Assembly: GCA_005883765.1 (NCBI GenBank)
Contig: VBAQ01000001.1
Location: forward strand, 1 to 50,201
Direction of reading: 5' to 3'
Length of the DNA stretch: 50,201 bases
Source of the DNA: Bacteroidota bacterium
GTDB lineage: Bacteria > Bacteroidota > Bacteroidia > Chitinophagales > Chitinophagaceae
In this document: piece by piece, positions 1-8,077 of the stretch
How the letters are laid out: every line of letters begins with the position of its first letter
Position numbering within the stretch: the stretch's first letter is position 1
Notes under the pieces: model-generated
Seen by the model: only the letters and a program-made list of their open reading frames with translations
What the model was told of the DNA's origin: nothing
Databases searched by the model: none
Program-made: the position numbers and the translations under genes

Positions 1-497
1 GCATTAACCATATTCGGATAGTCCTGCTTGGCTGCCACTATTTCGTCGCCGGCTTTCAGCTGCAAGCCAAAAATTACCGTCTCGAGTCCCTCCGATGAAT
101 TTCTGTTGATGGCAATTTCTTCTGCATCACAACCAGCCATCTTTGCCAGGTTCTTCCTCAATGGCTCGCGGCCCTGGTCCAGGATGCGCCACATGTAATA
201 GCTCGGTGCCTCATTGCTATAATCATAGAATCTTTTTACTGCTTCCTGCACAGGAATCGGCGCGGGTGAAACACCACCATTATTCAGGTTGATCAATCCC
301 GGCGATACAGTGAATGACTGTTGGATGTAATACCAGAAATCTTCTTCTGCAGCAAGATCACCGGGACTGACTCCCTCAGCATCCCTCAAAGCTTTTTCCA
401 GGTTACGGCTCCACGAAGGTTTGGCCAATGAAGAGAAAAATGCGGTTGCCGAAACCATTCCGAGGCTTTGCAAAAAACGGCGACGGTTACTAGGCAT
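1..497 (-). CDS. Class V aminotransferase, Tat-exported (partial, C-terminus outside window)
   Basis: Reading the minus strand from an ATG at 497 gives a protein beginning MPSNRRRFLQSLGMVSATAF, a twin-arginine (Tat) signal with the RRxFLQ pattern and a hydrophobic stretch. It continues into text typical of class V PLP-dependent aminotransferases of the isopenicillin N epimerase / cysteine desulfurase type: LINLNNGGVSPAP, then YYMWRIL near residue 100 and INRNSSEGLETVIFGL near residues 125-140. About 165 residues are visible; the PLP lysine and the C-terminus lie beyond base 1. The protein is probably folded with its cofactor in the cytoplasm and exported to the periplasm through Tat. The exact substrate cannot be told. 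It is divergent from cyanophycin synthetase with a 204-base gap. Confidence 0.8.
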   Translation of the reverse strand, partial: MPSNRRRFLQSLGMVSATAFFSSLAKPSWSRNLEKALRDAEGVSPGDLAAEEDFWYYIQQSFTVSPGLINLNNGGVSPAPIPVQEAVKRFYDYSNEAPSYYMWRILDQGREPLRKNLAKMAGCDAEEIAINRNSSEGLETVIFGLQLKAGDEIVAAKQDYPNMVN

Positions 498-701
498 GCG
501 AAATATTTTTATAAAAGTAGGCAAAGTTTTAGAGTGAGGGTTACCCAGTCGATCTGCATAAGGAAGGAAGTTGCCGCGAGATGCAATAGGTCATAAGCGA
601 ACCGAAACATGAACGGAGCGTCGCAATTGTCGCACAACAGAATTCCAAATGTTGGCTACCTAATTAAAATCAACTAAATTGAAAATCACAACCGCGCATG
701 T

Positions 702-3338
702 ATGAAGATCATCGAGATTAAAGTTTTGAAGGGACCAAATTACTGGAGCATTCGAAGGCCGAAGCTGATACAGATGAAACTGGACCTGGAAGAAATGGAA
801 CAACGACCGACAAATAAGATTCCCGGTTTTCGCGAACGTTTGGAAAAATTAATTCCATCTCTATATGAGCATCGCTGCAGTGAGGACATGCCCGGAGGAT
901 TTTTTCATCGCGTGGATGAAGGAACGTGGATGGGCCATGTGATCGAGCATGTTGCCCTCGAAATACAAACGCTGGCAGGCATGGATACGGGCTTTGGGCG
1001 CACGCGCAACACAGGAGAGAAGGAGAGTGTATACTATGTGATCTTTGATTACATCGAGGAGGATGCGGGAGTGTATGCTGCCAGGGCGGCCGTGAGCATT
1101 GCCCAGGCCGCAGCCGATGATTTGCCGTACGATCTTGATGGAGACATACAGAAGATGCGGGAGATCCGTGAGGATACGCGGCTTGGACCATCGACGGGTT
1201 GTATTGTAGATGAAGCAGCAAAACGAGGAATTCCCTACATACGTTTGAACAGACAGAGCCTGGTGCAACTGGGCTATGGCGTTCATCAAAAAAGAATTCG
1301 GGCCACAATAGCCTCCACCACCTCAAATATTGCTGTGGATATTGCAGGCAATAAAGAAGAAACAAAAATGTTGCTGGACGCAGCCCAGATCCCTGTGCCG
1401 CGTGGAACCGTGATCAGGACAGAAGAGGCATTGAAGAATGCGATTGAAAGTTTCGGCTACCCGCTGGTGATAAAACCTATTGATGGCAATCACGGTAAAG
1501 GGAACACGACAAATATTACAACATACGAGCAGGCCAACAAGGCGTTTGAGGCGGCACAGGAATACAATCGTTCTGTGATCGTGGAAAAGTTTATCACAGG
1601 GTATGACTTCAGAGCCCTTGCGATCAATTACAAATTTATCTGTGCAGCGTTGCGAACGCCGGCATCGGTGATCGGAGATGGACAACATACTATTCAGTGG
1701 CTGATTGATGAAACCAATAAGGATCCGCGGCGCGGCTATGGTCACGAAAAAGTGCTGACCCAGATCACGGTTGATCAATTCACGCAAAAAATGCTCGATG
1801 ACCATGGGTACACGCTGCAAACAATTCCTGCAAAGGATGAGTTGGTGATTTTGAAACCGACGGCCAATCTTTCAACAGGAGGCACCTCCACTGATGTCAC
1901 CGACGAAGTACATCCGGCTAACATTTTTATGTTTGAACGAATTGCGAAGATCGTTGGCCTTGATATTTGTGGCATTGACGTAATGGCTACTGATCTGCGC
2001 TCGTCGTTGCTTGAGAACGGCGGAGCGATATTGGAAGTGAATGCAGCTCCCGGCTTTCGCATGCACCTTGAACCTGCGCAAGGACTGGCACGAAATGTAG
2101 CCGAGCCGGTTATTGAGATGTTATTCCCAAAAGGCAGTGCCGGCAGAATTCCGATCATTGCCATCACCGGCACAAACGGTAAAACAACTACGTCGCGGAT
2201 CACTGCACATATTGCTAAGAGCGCAGGGAAAAAAGTAGGCTACACAACAAGTGATGGCGTTTACATACAGAACCAGATGATGATGAAGGGCGATTGCACG
2301 GGCCCTGTATCGTCACAGTTTGTTTTAAAAGATCCAACCGTTGATTTTGCAGTGCTGGAATGTGCAAGAGGAGGTATCTTGAAATCGGGACTTGCTTTTC
2401 AGAATTGTGATGTTGCCATTGTCACAAACGTCGCGGCCGATCACATCGGCCTTGGCGGTATCAACAGCATTGAACAGATGGCAAAAGTGAAAGCAGTCGT
2501 ACCTGAGACAGTCTTTCCCCATGGCTATGCAGTTTTAAATGCTGACGATGATCTCGTTTACAAAATGGGAAAGGAGCTAAGTTGTAATGTAGCTCTTTTC
2601 AGCATGGATGAAGACAACCCGCGGATCAAAAGACATTGCGACAAAGGCGGATTAGCAGCAGTGTTTGAGAATGGATTTATCAGTATAAAAAAGGGTAATT
2701 GGAAGATCAGGGTGATGCCGGTGAAAGATATTCCAATAACCTTTGAAGGAAGGGCTTTACATAACATCGAAAATTGCTTGCCGGCCGTACTTGCTACGTA
2801 TCTGTTTCGCGATATTACCATAGAGGACATACGTTCGGCCCTGAGTTCTTTATTGCCCTCGTCATCGCAAACACCAGGCAGATTAAACTTTTTCCATTTC
2901 AAAAATTTCACCGTGCTTGCGGATTTTGCGCACAACCCTCATGGCCTCAAGTTACTTTGTGGGTTTGTAAAAAAATTGAATTATCCAACAAATGTTGGAA
3001 TCATTTCAGGTACAGGCGACCGGAGAGACGAGGACATACGTGAACTTGGAGAAATATCCGCCAAATGTTTTGATGAGATCATTATTCGGTGTGATAAAAA
3101 CTTACGCGGAAGAACTGCGGATGAGATCATTGATCTATTGAAGCAAGGAATTGAAAAGGTAAATTCAACCATACCTGTTATCGTCATTCCCGATGAGAAC
3201 GAAGCCCTTGAATATATTTATGCAAACCACAAACCGGGAGTGTTGTACACCATTATGTGTGATGTTGTGGCAGGCGCCCTGGATAAGTTGAGGGAATTGA
3301 AAGAAAGGGAGGTGAAAGAAGTGATGGTTAATAAATAA
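702..3338 (+). CDS. cphA: Cyanophycin synthetase
   Basis: Polymerises aspartate and arginine into the nitrogen-storage polymer cyanophycin (multi-L-arginyl-poly-L-aspartate), using ATP for each addition. The 878-residue length fits the CphA1 family. The N-terminal domain (about 1-160) leads into STGCIVDEAAKRGIP and QLGYGVHQKRI, both typical of the family. An ATP-grasp domain follows (about 215-475, with VIKPIDGNHGKGN and a late ILEVNAAPGFRMH). The C-terminal half is a Mur-ligase-like domain with an intact P-loop, GTNGKTTTS, at residues 490-498, then LECARGGILKSGL and NVAADHIGLGG. All three modules are present and no obvious key residue is missing. No cyanophycinase gene adjoins it here; the nearest related function is the isoaspartyl peptidase at 49770. 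Two closely spaced ATGs (698 and 702) exist; 702 is the in-frame one. Confidence 0.95.
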   Translation: MKIIEIKVLKGPNYWSIRRPKLIQMKLDLEEMEQRPTNKIPGFRERLEKLIPSLYEHRCSEDMPGGFFHRVDEGTWMGHVIEHVALEIQTLAGMDTGFGRTRNTGEKESVYYVIFDYIEEDAGVYAARAAVSIAQAAADDLPYDLDGDIQKMREIREDTRLGPSTGCIVDEAAKRGIPYIRLNRQSLVQLGYGVHQKRIRATIASTTSNIAVDIAGNKEETKMLLDAAQIPVPRGTVIRTEEALKNAIESFGYPLVIKPIDGNHGKGNTTNITTYEQANKAFEAAQEYNRSVIVEKFITGYDFRALAINYKFICAALRTPASVIGDGQHTIQWLIDETNKDPRRGYGHEKVLTQITVDQFTQKMLDDHGYTLQTIPAKDELVILKPTANLSTGGTSTDVTDEVHPANIFMFERIAKIVGLDICGIDVMATDLRSSLLENGGAILEVNAAPGFRMHLEPAQGLARNVAEPVIEMLFPKGSAGRIPIIAITGTNGKTTTSRITAHIAKSAGKKVGYTTSDGVYIQNQMMMKGDCTGPVSSQFVLKDPTVDFAVLECARGGILKSGLAFQNCDVAIVTNVAADHIGLGGINSIEQMAKVKAVVPETVFPHGYAVLNADDDLVYKMGKELSCNVALFSMDEDNPRIKRHCDKGGLAAVFENGFISIKKGNWKIRVMPVKDIPITFEGRALHNIENCLPAVLATYLFRDITIEDIRSALSSLLPSSSQTPGRLNFFHFKNFTVLADFAHNPHGLKLLCGFVKKLNYPTNVGIISGTGDRRDEDIRELGEISAKCFDEIIIRCDKNLRGRTADEIIDLLKQGIEKVNSTIPVIVIPDENEALEYIYANHKPGVLYTIMCDVVAGALDKLRELKEREVKEVMVNK

Positions 3339-3368
3339 ATAATAAAATCTGTATACTGTTCTTTAAAA

Positions 3369-3400
3369 TTTGGAGTGCAATTTTATCAATGCTATTTTTG
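3369..3400 (+). promoter_or_regulatory. Bacteroidota-type promoter for the tRNA-Gln genes
   Basis: TTTG at 3369-3372, a 20-base spacer, then TATTTTTG at 3393-3400, matching the Bacteroidota primary-sigma consensus (TTG, N19-21, TAnnTTTG). The expected start site is a few bases downstream, just ahead of the first tRNA at 3412. Confidence 0.7.
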
Positions 3401-3411
3401 CAATCCTTTTT

Positions 3412-3482
3412 TGACCCATGGTGTAATGGTAGCACTACAGATTTTGGTTCTGTCTGTTAAGGTTCGAATCCTTATGGGTCAA
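3412..3482 (+). tRNA. tRNA-Gln (anticodon TTG)
   Basis: A full cloverleaf can be drawn by eye. The acceptor stem TGACCCA (3412-3418) pairs with TGGGTCA (3475-3481). The anticodon stem ACAGA/TCTGT encloses loop TTTTGGT, giving anticodon TTG at 3444-3446, which reads CAA. The T arm is TAAGG-TTCGAAT-CCTTA. The discriminator base is A3482 and no CCA is encoded. Confidence 0.95.
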
Positions 3483-3484
3483 CT

Positions 3485-3574
3485 GAATATCGAGCAAGGA
3501 ACAAAGAATAATGAATGGAGAAGTAGACTGAAATACTTCAACGTTCGGTGTTCGTTGTTCCTTGTTCATTATTC
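3485..3574 (+). repeat. Heptanucleotide inverted-repeat array 1 (3' of tRNA-Gln TTG)
   Basis: Immediately after the tRNA, six consecutive 7-base units each starting with GA run from 3485 to 3526 (for example GAACAAA at 3499 and GAAGTAG at 3520). After a short ACTGAA spacer (3527-3532), six units ending in TTC follow from 3533 to 3574 (for example ATACTTC at 3533 and CTTGTTC at 3561). The second half is the reverse-complement type of the first, so the whole can fold as a long imperfect hairpin. GAAGTA (3520-3525) pairs with TACTTC (3534-3539), and AAGGAACAA (3496-3504) is exactly complementary to 3555-3563. No protein is coded here. Confidence 0.85.
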
Positions 3575-3579
3575 AAAAC

Positions 3580-3650
3580 TGCCCTGTAGTATAATGGTAG
3601 TACGTCAGATTCTGGCTCTGAATGTCAGGGTTCAAATCCTTGCAGGGCAA
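3580..3650 (+). tRNA. tRNA-Gln (anticodon CTG)
   Basis: The acceptor stem TGCCCTG (3580-3586) pairs with CAGGGCA (3643-3649). The anticodon stem TCAGA/TCTGA encloses loop TTCTGGC, giving anticodon CTG, which reads CAG. The T arm is CAGGG-TTCAAAT-CCTTG with one G-T pair. The discriminator is A3650 and no CCA is encoded. It is probably co-transcribed with the first tRNA-Gln, giving the cell both Gln isoacceptors from one locus. Confidence 0.95.
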
Positions 3651-3654
3651 CAAA

Positions 3655-3729
3655 GAATAGCGACCAGGGAGCAAGGAACAATGAAAGAGGAAGTAGACTG
3701 AATACTTCAACGTTTGCCGTTCCTTATTC
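3655..3729 (+). repeat. Heptanucleotide inverted-repeat array 2 (3' of tRNA-Gln CTG)
   Basis: The same design as the array after the first tRNA. Six 7-base units beginning GA occupy 3655-3696 (for example GAACAAT at 3676 and GAAGTAG at 3690), then ACTGA (3697-3701), then four units 3702-3729 such as ATACTTC and CTTATTC. The central part, 3690-3714, matches 3520-3545 of the first array with a single-base length difference, so the two are copies that have diverged in the outer units. Confidence 0.85.
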
Positions 3730-3780
3730 CATGAGACGCTGACGATGGATTGAAAATGCTGATCCCAACGCCCATTGACT

Positions 3781-4335
3781 TCAATACTCAAAAATACTTT
3801 TACAATCTGCAAGTAAAGGCAGTTGCTGATCTTTTTCAGACACAGTCATTCTTTCTGCCGGGATTTTCCAATCAATGTTCAAAGAAGGATCATTATACAG
3901 TATGCCCCTCTCACTTTCTTTTTTATAAAGAGCATCGCATTTATAAAACACTTCTGCTCTTTCACTCAATACAGAAAAGCCGTGTGCAAACCCCACTGGA
4001 ATGGATAATTGTTTTTTGTTTTCGGCCGAAAGTTCAATAGAAAAAATCTTTCCATAAGTGGGAGAATTTTTTCGAATATCGACCGCTATATCGAGTATCG
4101 ATCCTGCCAACACTCTCACAAGTTTCGCTTGCGCATGAGGATTTAATTGAAAATGCAGGCCCCGGATAACGCCGTAAGACGAACTCGACTGGTTGTCCTG
4201 CACAAATCGGAGGTCAATATCGTGCTGTTGAAAATCTTTTTCGTTGTACGATTCAAAAAAATAACCCCGGCTATCCTCATATACGATCGGCTCAAAAACA
4301 AATAGCCCGGGAAATTCTGTTTTATAGAATGGCAT
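3781..4335 (-). CDS. rfbC: dTDP-4-dehydrorhamnose 3,5-epimerase family protein
   Basis: A cupin-fold sugar epimerase of the RmlC/RfbC family (184 residues, normal length). It begins MPFYKTEFPGLFVFEPIVYEDSRGYFFESYN, and GVIRGLHFQ carries the catalytic histidine at about residue 60. A late YKCDALYKKESERGILYNDPSLNIDW matches the family's C-terminal active-site region. The family converts dTDP-4-keto-6-deoxyglucose to the L-rhamnose series, but RmlA, RmlB and RmlD are not in this window. It may therefore act with partners elsewhere or on another keto sugar. The start follows the upstream dehydrogenase stop by one base, so the two are translationally coupled. It is the last gene of the minus-strand nucleotide-sugar operon. 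Confidence 0.88.
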   Translation of the reverse strand: MPFYKTEFPGLFVFEPIVYEDSRGYFFESYNEKDFQQHDIDLRFVQDNQSSSSYGVIRGLHFQLNPHAQAKLVRVLAGSILDIAVDIRKNSPTYGKIFSIELSAENKKQLSIPVGFAHGFSVLSERAEVFYKCDALYKKESERGILYNDPSLNIDWKIPAERMTVSEKDQQLPLLADCKSIFEY

Positions 4336-4336
4336 T

Positions 4337-5626
4337 TTATAAACTCCAGTAATTTCTTTTAGTGATCTTATTTCTGTATAACCCTTTCAGGTCTGCGATC
4401 AACCCGTGTTGTTTCGTAATGCCGGCAAAATAATTTTCATCGAGACAGAGATAAGGCTCGTGAGGAACGGCAATGATAACAACATCATATTCCGTGGAAA
4501 GGCTTTCTGATAATCCAAATCCATATTCATGATTCAGTTGCTCGGAGTCAGCATAAGGGTCTTCCACATCCACGTTGATATAAAACGATCTTAGCTCCTT
4601 TACCATGTCCGCTACTTTAGAGTTGCGTATGTCGCTGACATTTTCTTTGAACGTTGCTCCTTTGATTAAAACCTTTGATGTTTTCACATCTCCATTGTAC
4701 CTGATGATGTGTTGAATTATTTTTCTTGCCACATAGTTAGCCATATCATCATTAATATTCCTTCCCGCGAGAATAACCTGCGAACCGTAGCCCAATTTCC
4801 TGGCTTTATAAGTAAGATAGTATGGGTCAACACCGATGCAATGGCCACCTACAAGGCCGGGCTGAAATTTTAAAAAATTCCATTTCGTGCCTGCAGCTTC
4901 CAATACTTCGTAAGTATTTATATTCATCATATCAAAGATGATGGATAGCTCATTCATGAGTGCGATATTTAAATCGCGTTGGGTGTTTTCTATGATCTTT
5001 GCAGCCTCGGCAACTTTTATGCTCGATGCTTGATGTATTCCTGCTTTTACGACCAACTCGTAGACCTTAGCGATTTCTTGCAATGATTCTACATCACATC
5101 CCGCAACAACTTTTACAACACTGGCCAACGTGTGTTTTTTATCACCCGGATTGATCCGTTCGGGAGAATAACCGAGCTTGAAATCTGTGACATTTTTTAA
5201 AGCTGATAATTTTTCTATGATCGGCAGACAGTCTTCTTCGGTACAACCCGGGTAAACCGTCGATTCAAATACAACATAATCTCCTTTTTTTAGCACCTTT
5301 CCTATTGTCTCGGAAGCTTTTTGTACAGCTATAAGGTCCGGAACATTATGCTCATCTACCGGCGTAGGAACCGCCACAATAAAAAAATTTGCTTCTTTCA
5401 AAACTTCAAGGGAACTGGTAAAGACAATATCGCGATCCTCAAATACCTCCCGGGATAATTCATGGCTGGGATCAACGCCCTGCTTCATCAGTTCTACTCG
5501 CTTTTCATTTATGTCAAAACCAATAACAGCGATTTTTTTAGCAAATTCAAGAGCTATAGGTAAGCCGACGTAGCCTAGTCCTATTACAGCCAGTTTTTTC
5601 TTTTTCTCAACAAGCTCGGTATACAT
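4337..5626 (-). CDS. UDP-N-acetylhexosamine 6-dehydrogenase (TviB/WbpO-like)
   Basis: A nucleotide-sugar dehydrogenase of the UDP-glucose/GDP-mannose dehydrogenase superfamily, 429 residues. The N-terminal Rossmann motif is LAVIGLGYVGLPIALEFAKK (about residues 11-30). FESTVYPGCTEE and YSPERINPGD follow, and the catalytic cysteine lies in GGHCIGVDPYYL at about residues 264-275. This PERINPGD / GGHCIGVDPYY pattern is the one seen in enzymes that oxidise UDP-GlcNAc or UDP-GalNAc to the uronic acid (TviB, WbpO, CapL), rather than UDP-glucose dehydrogenase. It supplies an amino-uronic acid precursor for surface polysaccharide. The gene lies between uxs and the rfbC-like epimerase in the same operon. 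Confidence 0.85.
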   Translation of the reverse strand: MYTELVEKKKKLAVIGLGYVGLPIALEFAKKIAVIGFDINEKRVELMKQGVDPSHELSREVFEDRDIVFTSSLEVLKEANFFIVAVPTPVDEHNVPDLIAVQKASETIGKVLKKGDYVVFESTVYPGCTEEDCLPIIEKLSALKNVTDFKLGYSPERINPGDKKHTLASVVKVVAGCDVESLQEIAKVYELVVKAGIHQASSIKVAEAAKIIENTQRDLNIALMNELSIIFDMMNINTYEVLEAAGTKWNFLKFQPGLVGGHCIGVDPYYLTYKARKLGYGSQVILAGRNINDDMANYVARKIIQHIIRYNGDVKTSKVLIKGATFKENVSDIRNSKVADMVKELRSFYINVDVEDPYADSEQLNHEYGFGLSESLSTEYDVVIIAVPHEPYLCLDENYFAGITKQHGLIADLKGLYRNKITKRNYWSL

Positions 5627-5668
5627 CTGATGTTTATCGTTTAGCGTTTGTGTTTGTTCCCTACAATA

Positions 5669-6646
5669 TTATCTATTACTCATGAATTCTTTAGGTTGTT
5701 TTTTCCATTCTTCGGGCGAGAGAGCTTTGAAATATTCGTAGGTCATTTTTAAACCTTGCTTTCGATCCACCACCGGTTCCCAGCCTAATAATTTTTTAGC
5801 CTTCGTTATATCTGGCTGCCGTTGCTTCGGATCATCGACGGGCAAAGCCTTAAAAGTGATCTTTCCCTTATGACCCGTCAATTCCAACACTTCGTTTGCA
5901 AAGTCGATCAAAGTAATTTCTTCAGGGTTACCAATGTTCACGGGCAAAGGATAGTCGCTCATTAATAAACGAAAAATTCCTTCAATGGAATCATCAACAA
6001 AACAAAAACTCCTGGTTTGCGAGCCATCTCCGAACACTGTCAGATCTTCGCCGCGTAATATCTGGCCGATAAATGCGGGAAGTGCTCTTCCATCATTCAA
6101 TCTCATCCTTGGGCCATAGGCATTGAAAAGCCGGGCAATTCTTGTGTCGACTCCATGGACATTGTGGTAAGCCATCGTTATCGATTCCATGAAACGTTTT
6201 GCTTCATCGTAAACTCCTCGTGGTCCTACGGGATTTACATTACCCCAATACTCCTCTGCCTGCGGATGGACTTGCGGATCGCCATACACTTCGCTGCTTG
6301 AAGCCACTAATATCTTTGCTTTTTTTGCCAGGGCAAGTCCCAAACAATTATGCGTTCCTAAAGCACCCACTTTCAATGTTTGGATCGGAATTTTTGCATA
6401 GTCGATCGGGCTGGCTGGTGATGCAAAATGGAGTATAAAATCAAGTTCGCCGGGAATATGTATGAATTTTGAAACATCATGATGATAAAATTCAAATTGC
6501 TTCAGCTTAACAAGATGTTCAATATTGCGAAGGTCCCCCGTGATCAAATTATCCATCGCGATCACCTGATAACCTTCGCTTATGAAACGATCACAAAGAT
6601 GAGATCCCAAAAAACCAGCAGCTCCTGTTATCAAAACCCTTTTCAT
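5669..6646 (-). CDS. UDP-glucuronic acid decarboxylase (UDP-xylose synthase)
   Basis: An extended short-chain dehydrogenase that converts UDP-glucuronic acid to UDP-xylose with bound NAD. The ATG at 6646 gives [20 protein letters not shown] (Rossmann GxxGxxG) right at the N-terminus, followed by [21 protein letters not shown] and the catalytic YxxxK in [11 protein letters not shown], then [10 protein letters not shown], typical of UXS. The length is 325 residues. An in-frame TTG at 6694 would add 16 residues, but that stretch spans a GC-rich hairpin and has no family resemblance, so it is rejected. Its substrate is made by the next gene upstream, ugd, so the pair forms the UDP-Glc to UDP-GlcA to UDP-Xyl route. 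Confidence 0.92.
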   Translation of the reverse strand: MKRVLITGAAGFLGSHLCDRFISEGYQVIAMDNLITGDLRNIEHLVKLKQFEFYHHDVSKFIHIPGELDFILHFASPASPIDYAKIPIQTLKVGALGTHNCLGLALAKKAKILVASSSEVYGDPQVHPQAEEYWGNVNPVGPRGVYDEAKRFMESITMAYHNVHGVDTRIARLFNAYGPRMRLNDGRALPAFIGQILRGEDLTVFGDGSQTRSFCFVDDSIEGIFRLLMSDYPLPVNIGNPEEITLIDFANEVLELTGHKGKITFKALPVDDPKQRQPDITKAKKLLGWEPVVDRKQGLKMTYEYFKALSPEEWKKQPKEFMSNR

Positions 6647-6655
6647 GTAAGCTTC

Positions 6656-6679
6656 GCCCGCCTTTATGCGGGCTTTTTT
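6656..6679 (+). terminator. Terminator-like hairpin between ugd and uxs, oriented on the plus strand
   Basis: GCCCGC (6656-6661), a 6-base loop, GCGGGC (6668-6673), then six T residues (6674-6679). In the plus direction this is a classical intrinsic-terminator shape. On the minus strand it lies 9 bases ahead of the uxs start codon and is preceded, not followed, by the U-tract complement. It should therefore not stop the operon, but could block antisense transcription or fold over the translation start. Confidence 0.6.
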
Positions 6680-6738
6680 GATTTTGTGAATCAAATGCTT
6701 TTAATATTTCCGCTTCTAACCGTTCCCGGCAGCACGTC

Positions 6739-6770
6739 CCTACGGCATGAAATTCCTACGGCATGAAATT
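6739..6770. repeat. Tandem duplication of a 16-bp unit at the 3' end of ugd
   Basis: Two exact head-to-tail copies of CCTACGGCATGAAATT lie at 6739-6754 and 6755-6770. One copy encodes, on the minus strand, the last residues (NFMP) and the stop codon of ugd; the other follows the stop. Confidence 0.9.
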
Positions 6771-8066
6771 CTTACTTCCAATGCTCTCATAATAAAATCC
6801 AAGCTCTTTCATTCGATTCGGATCGTAAACATTTCTTCCGTCGAAAATTACTTTGCTTTTCATTACCGAACTCATTCTTTCAAAATCAGGAGTGCGGAAC
6901 TCACTCCATTCCGTAGCAATGATCAGTGCGTCAGAATCTTTAATGGCTTCGTACTGGCCCGCAAATTTTATCGAGTCACCCATCAATTTTTTTGCGTTAT
7001 TCATAGCCTCAGGATCAAATGCCGTGATCACGGCTCCTTCATTTAGCAATTCATTTACGATGAATAGGGAAGGTGCTTCACGCACATCGTCAGTATTGGG
7101 CTTAAAGGCAAGACCCCACACCGCAATCCGTTTGTCTTTTAAATCGTTGCCGAAATGTTTTTTAATGCGGGCGATCAAAGAGAACTTTTGTTGCTCATTC
7201 ACCTGCATGACCGCTTCCAGTATTTTGAAATTATAATTTAATTCAGTTGCAGACCTTACAAGTGCTTTTACATCCTTCGGCAGGCAGCTCCCGCCATAGC
7301 CGATCCCGGGAAACAAAAATCTTTTACCAATTCTTTCATCGCTGCCCATCCCACGGCGGACCATATCTACGTCCGCTCCTAATTTTTCACATAGCGTGGC
7401 CATTTCATTCATGAAGGAGATCTTCGTGGCCAGGAAAGAGTTGGCAGCATACTTGGTTAATTCCGCGGACAGCTCATCCATAAAAATGATGGGGTTGCCC
7501 TGCCGAACAAACGGTGAATATAGATCGCTGAGGATTTTTTTTGCCTTTTCAGATGTCGTGCCTACCACTACGCGATCTGGCTTCATAAAATCTTCCACTG
7601 CCAGTCCTTCGCGTAAAAACTCGGGATTGGCCACAATGTCAAATTCAACGCTGCAGTTAGCGGCGATGGCCTTCTGCACTTTTCCAGCGGTGCCCGGCGG
7701 CACTGTACTCTTATCAATGATAACTTTATACTCCTTGATGATTTTGCCAAGTTCTCCTGCAACATTTAGTACAGCGGAAAGATCGGCAGATCCATCCTGT
7801 CCGGGCGGGGTGGGCAATGCTAGAAAAATAAGTGCGGAATCTTTCACGGCATCTGGCAGGCTGGTAGTAAATTTTAACCGGTTCTCACGCAGGTTGCGGA
7901 TGAATAACTTTTCGAGTCCAGGTTCATAGATGGTAATTTCGCCATTGGATAGTTTCTTTACTTTTTCTTCATCGATGTCTACGCAAGTAACACTATTGCC
8001 AGTTTCAGCAAAACAAGTTCCTGTCACTAATCCAACATAGCCAGTTCCAATGACTGCGATTTTCAT
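6756..8066 (-). CDS. ugd: UDP-glucose 6-dehydrogenase
   Basis: Oxidises UDP-glucose to UDP-glucuronic acid with two NAD molecules. The 436-residue protein begins MKIAVIGTGYVGLVTGTCFAE (NAD-binding motif) and contains KSTVPPGTA, NPEFLREGLAVEDF and PDRVVVG. The catalytic-cysteine motif is FLFPGIGYGGSCLPKDVKAL, at about residues 250-270. A C-terminal UDP-binding domain has WGLAFKPNTDDVREAPS. These are the hallmarks of bacterial UGDH rather than the HexNAc dehydrogenase found two genes downstream. The gene starts 11 bases after degT ends. Its final residues come from a tandemly repeated 16-bp unit, so the extreme C-terminus may be recent. Confidence 0.93.
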   Translation of the reverse strand: MKIAVIGTGYVGLVTGTCFAETGNSVTCVDIDEEKVKKLSNGEITIYEPGLEKLFIRNLRENRLKFTTSLPDAVKDSALIFLALPTPPGQDGSADLSAVLNVAGELGKIIKEYKVIIDKSTVPPGTAGKVQKAIAANCSVEFDIVANPEFLREGLAVEDFMKPDRVVVGTTSEKAKKILSDLYSPFVRQGNPIIFMDELSAELTKYAANSFLATKISFMNEMATLCEKLGADVDMVRRGMGSDERIGKRFLFPGIGYGGSCLPKDVKALVRSATELNYNFKILEAVMQVNEQQKFSLIARIKKHFGNDLKDKRIAVWGLAFKPNTDDVREAPSLFIVNELLNEGAVITAFDPEAMNNAKKLMGDSIKFAGQYEAIKDSDALIIATEWSEFRTPDFERMSSVMKSKVIFDGRNVYDPNRMKELGFYYESIGSKNFMP

Positions 8067-8077
8067 GGAAAGAGAAT

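Noticed and set aside
596-606. AGCGAACCGAA occurs here and again at 41157-41167, suggesting a shared dispersed element.
   Set aside because: An 11-base match is expected many times by chance among all pairs of positions in 50 kb, and the flanks do not align well.
718-1365. A 215-codon open frame on the minus strand inside the 5' half of cphA.
   Set aside because: Its translation is low in normal protein character (rich in Cys, His, Pro, Ser runs) and it lies entirely antisense to a fully recognisable gene.
3375-3701. A 108-codon open frame on the plus strand across both tRNA-Gln genes.
   Set aside because: It is covered by two clear tRNA cloverleafs and repeat hairpins; coding is not credible.
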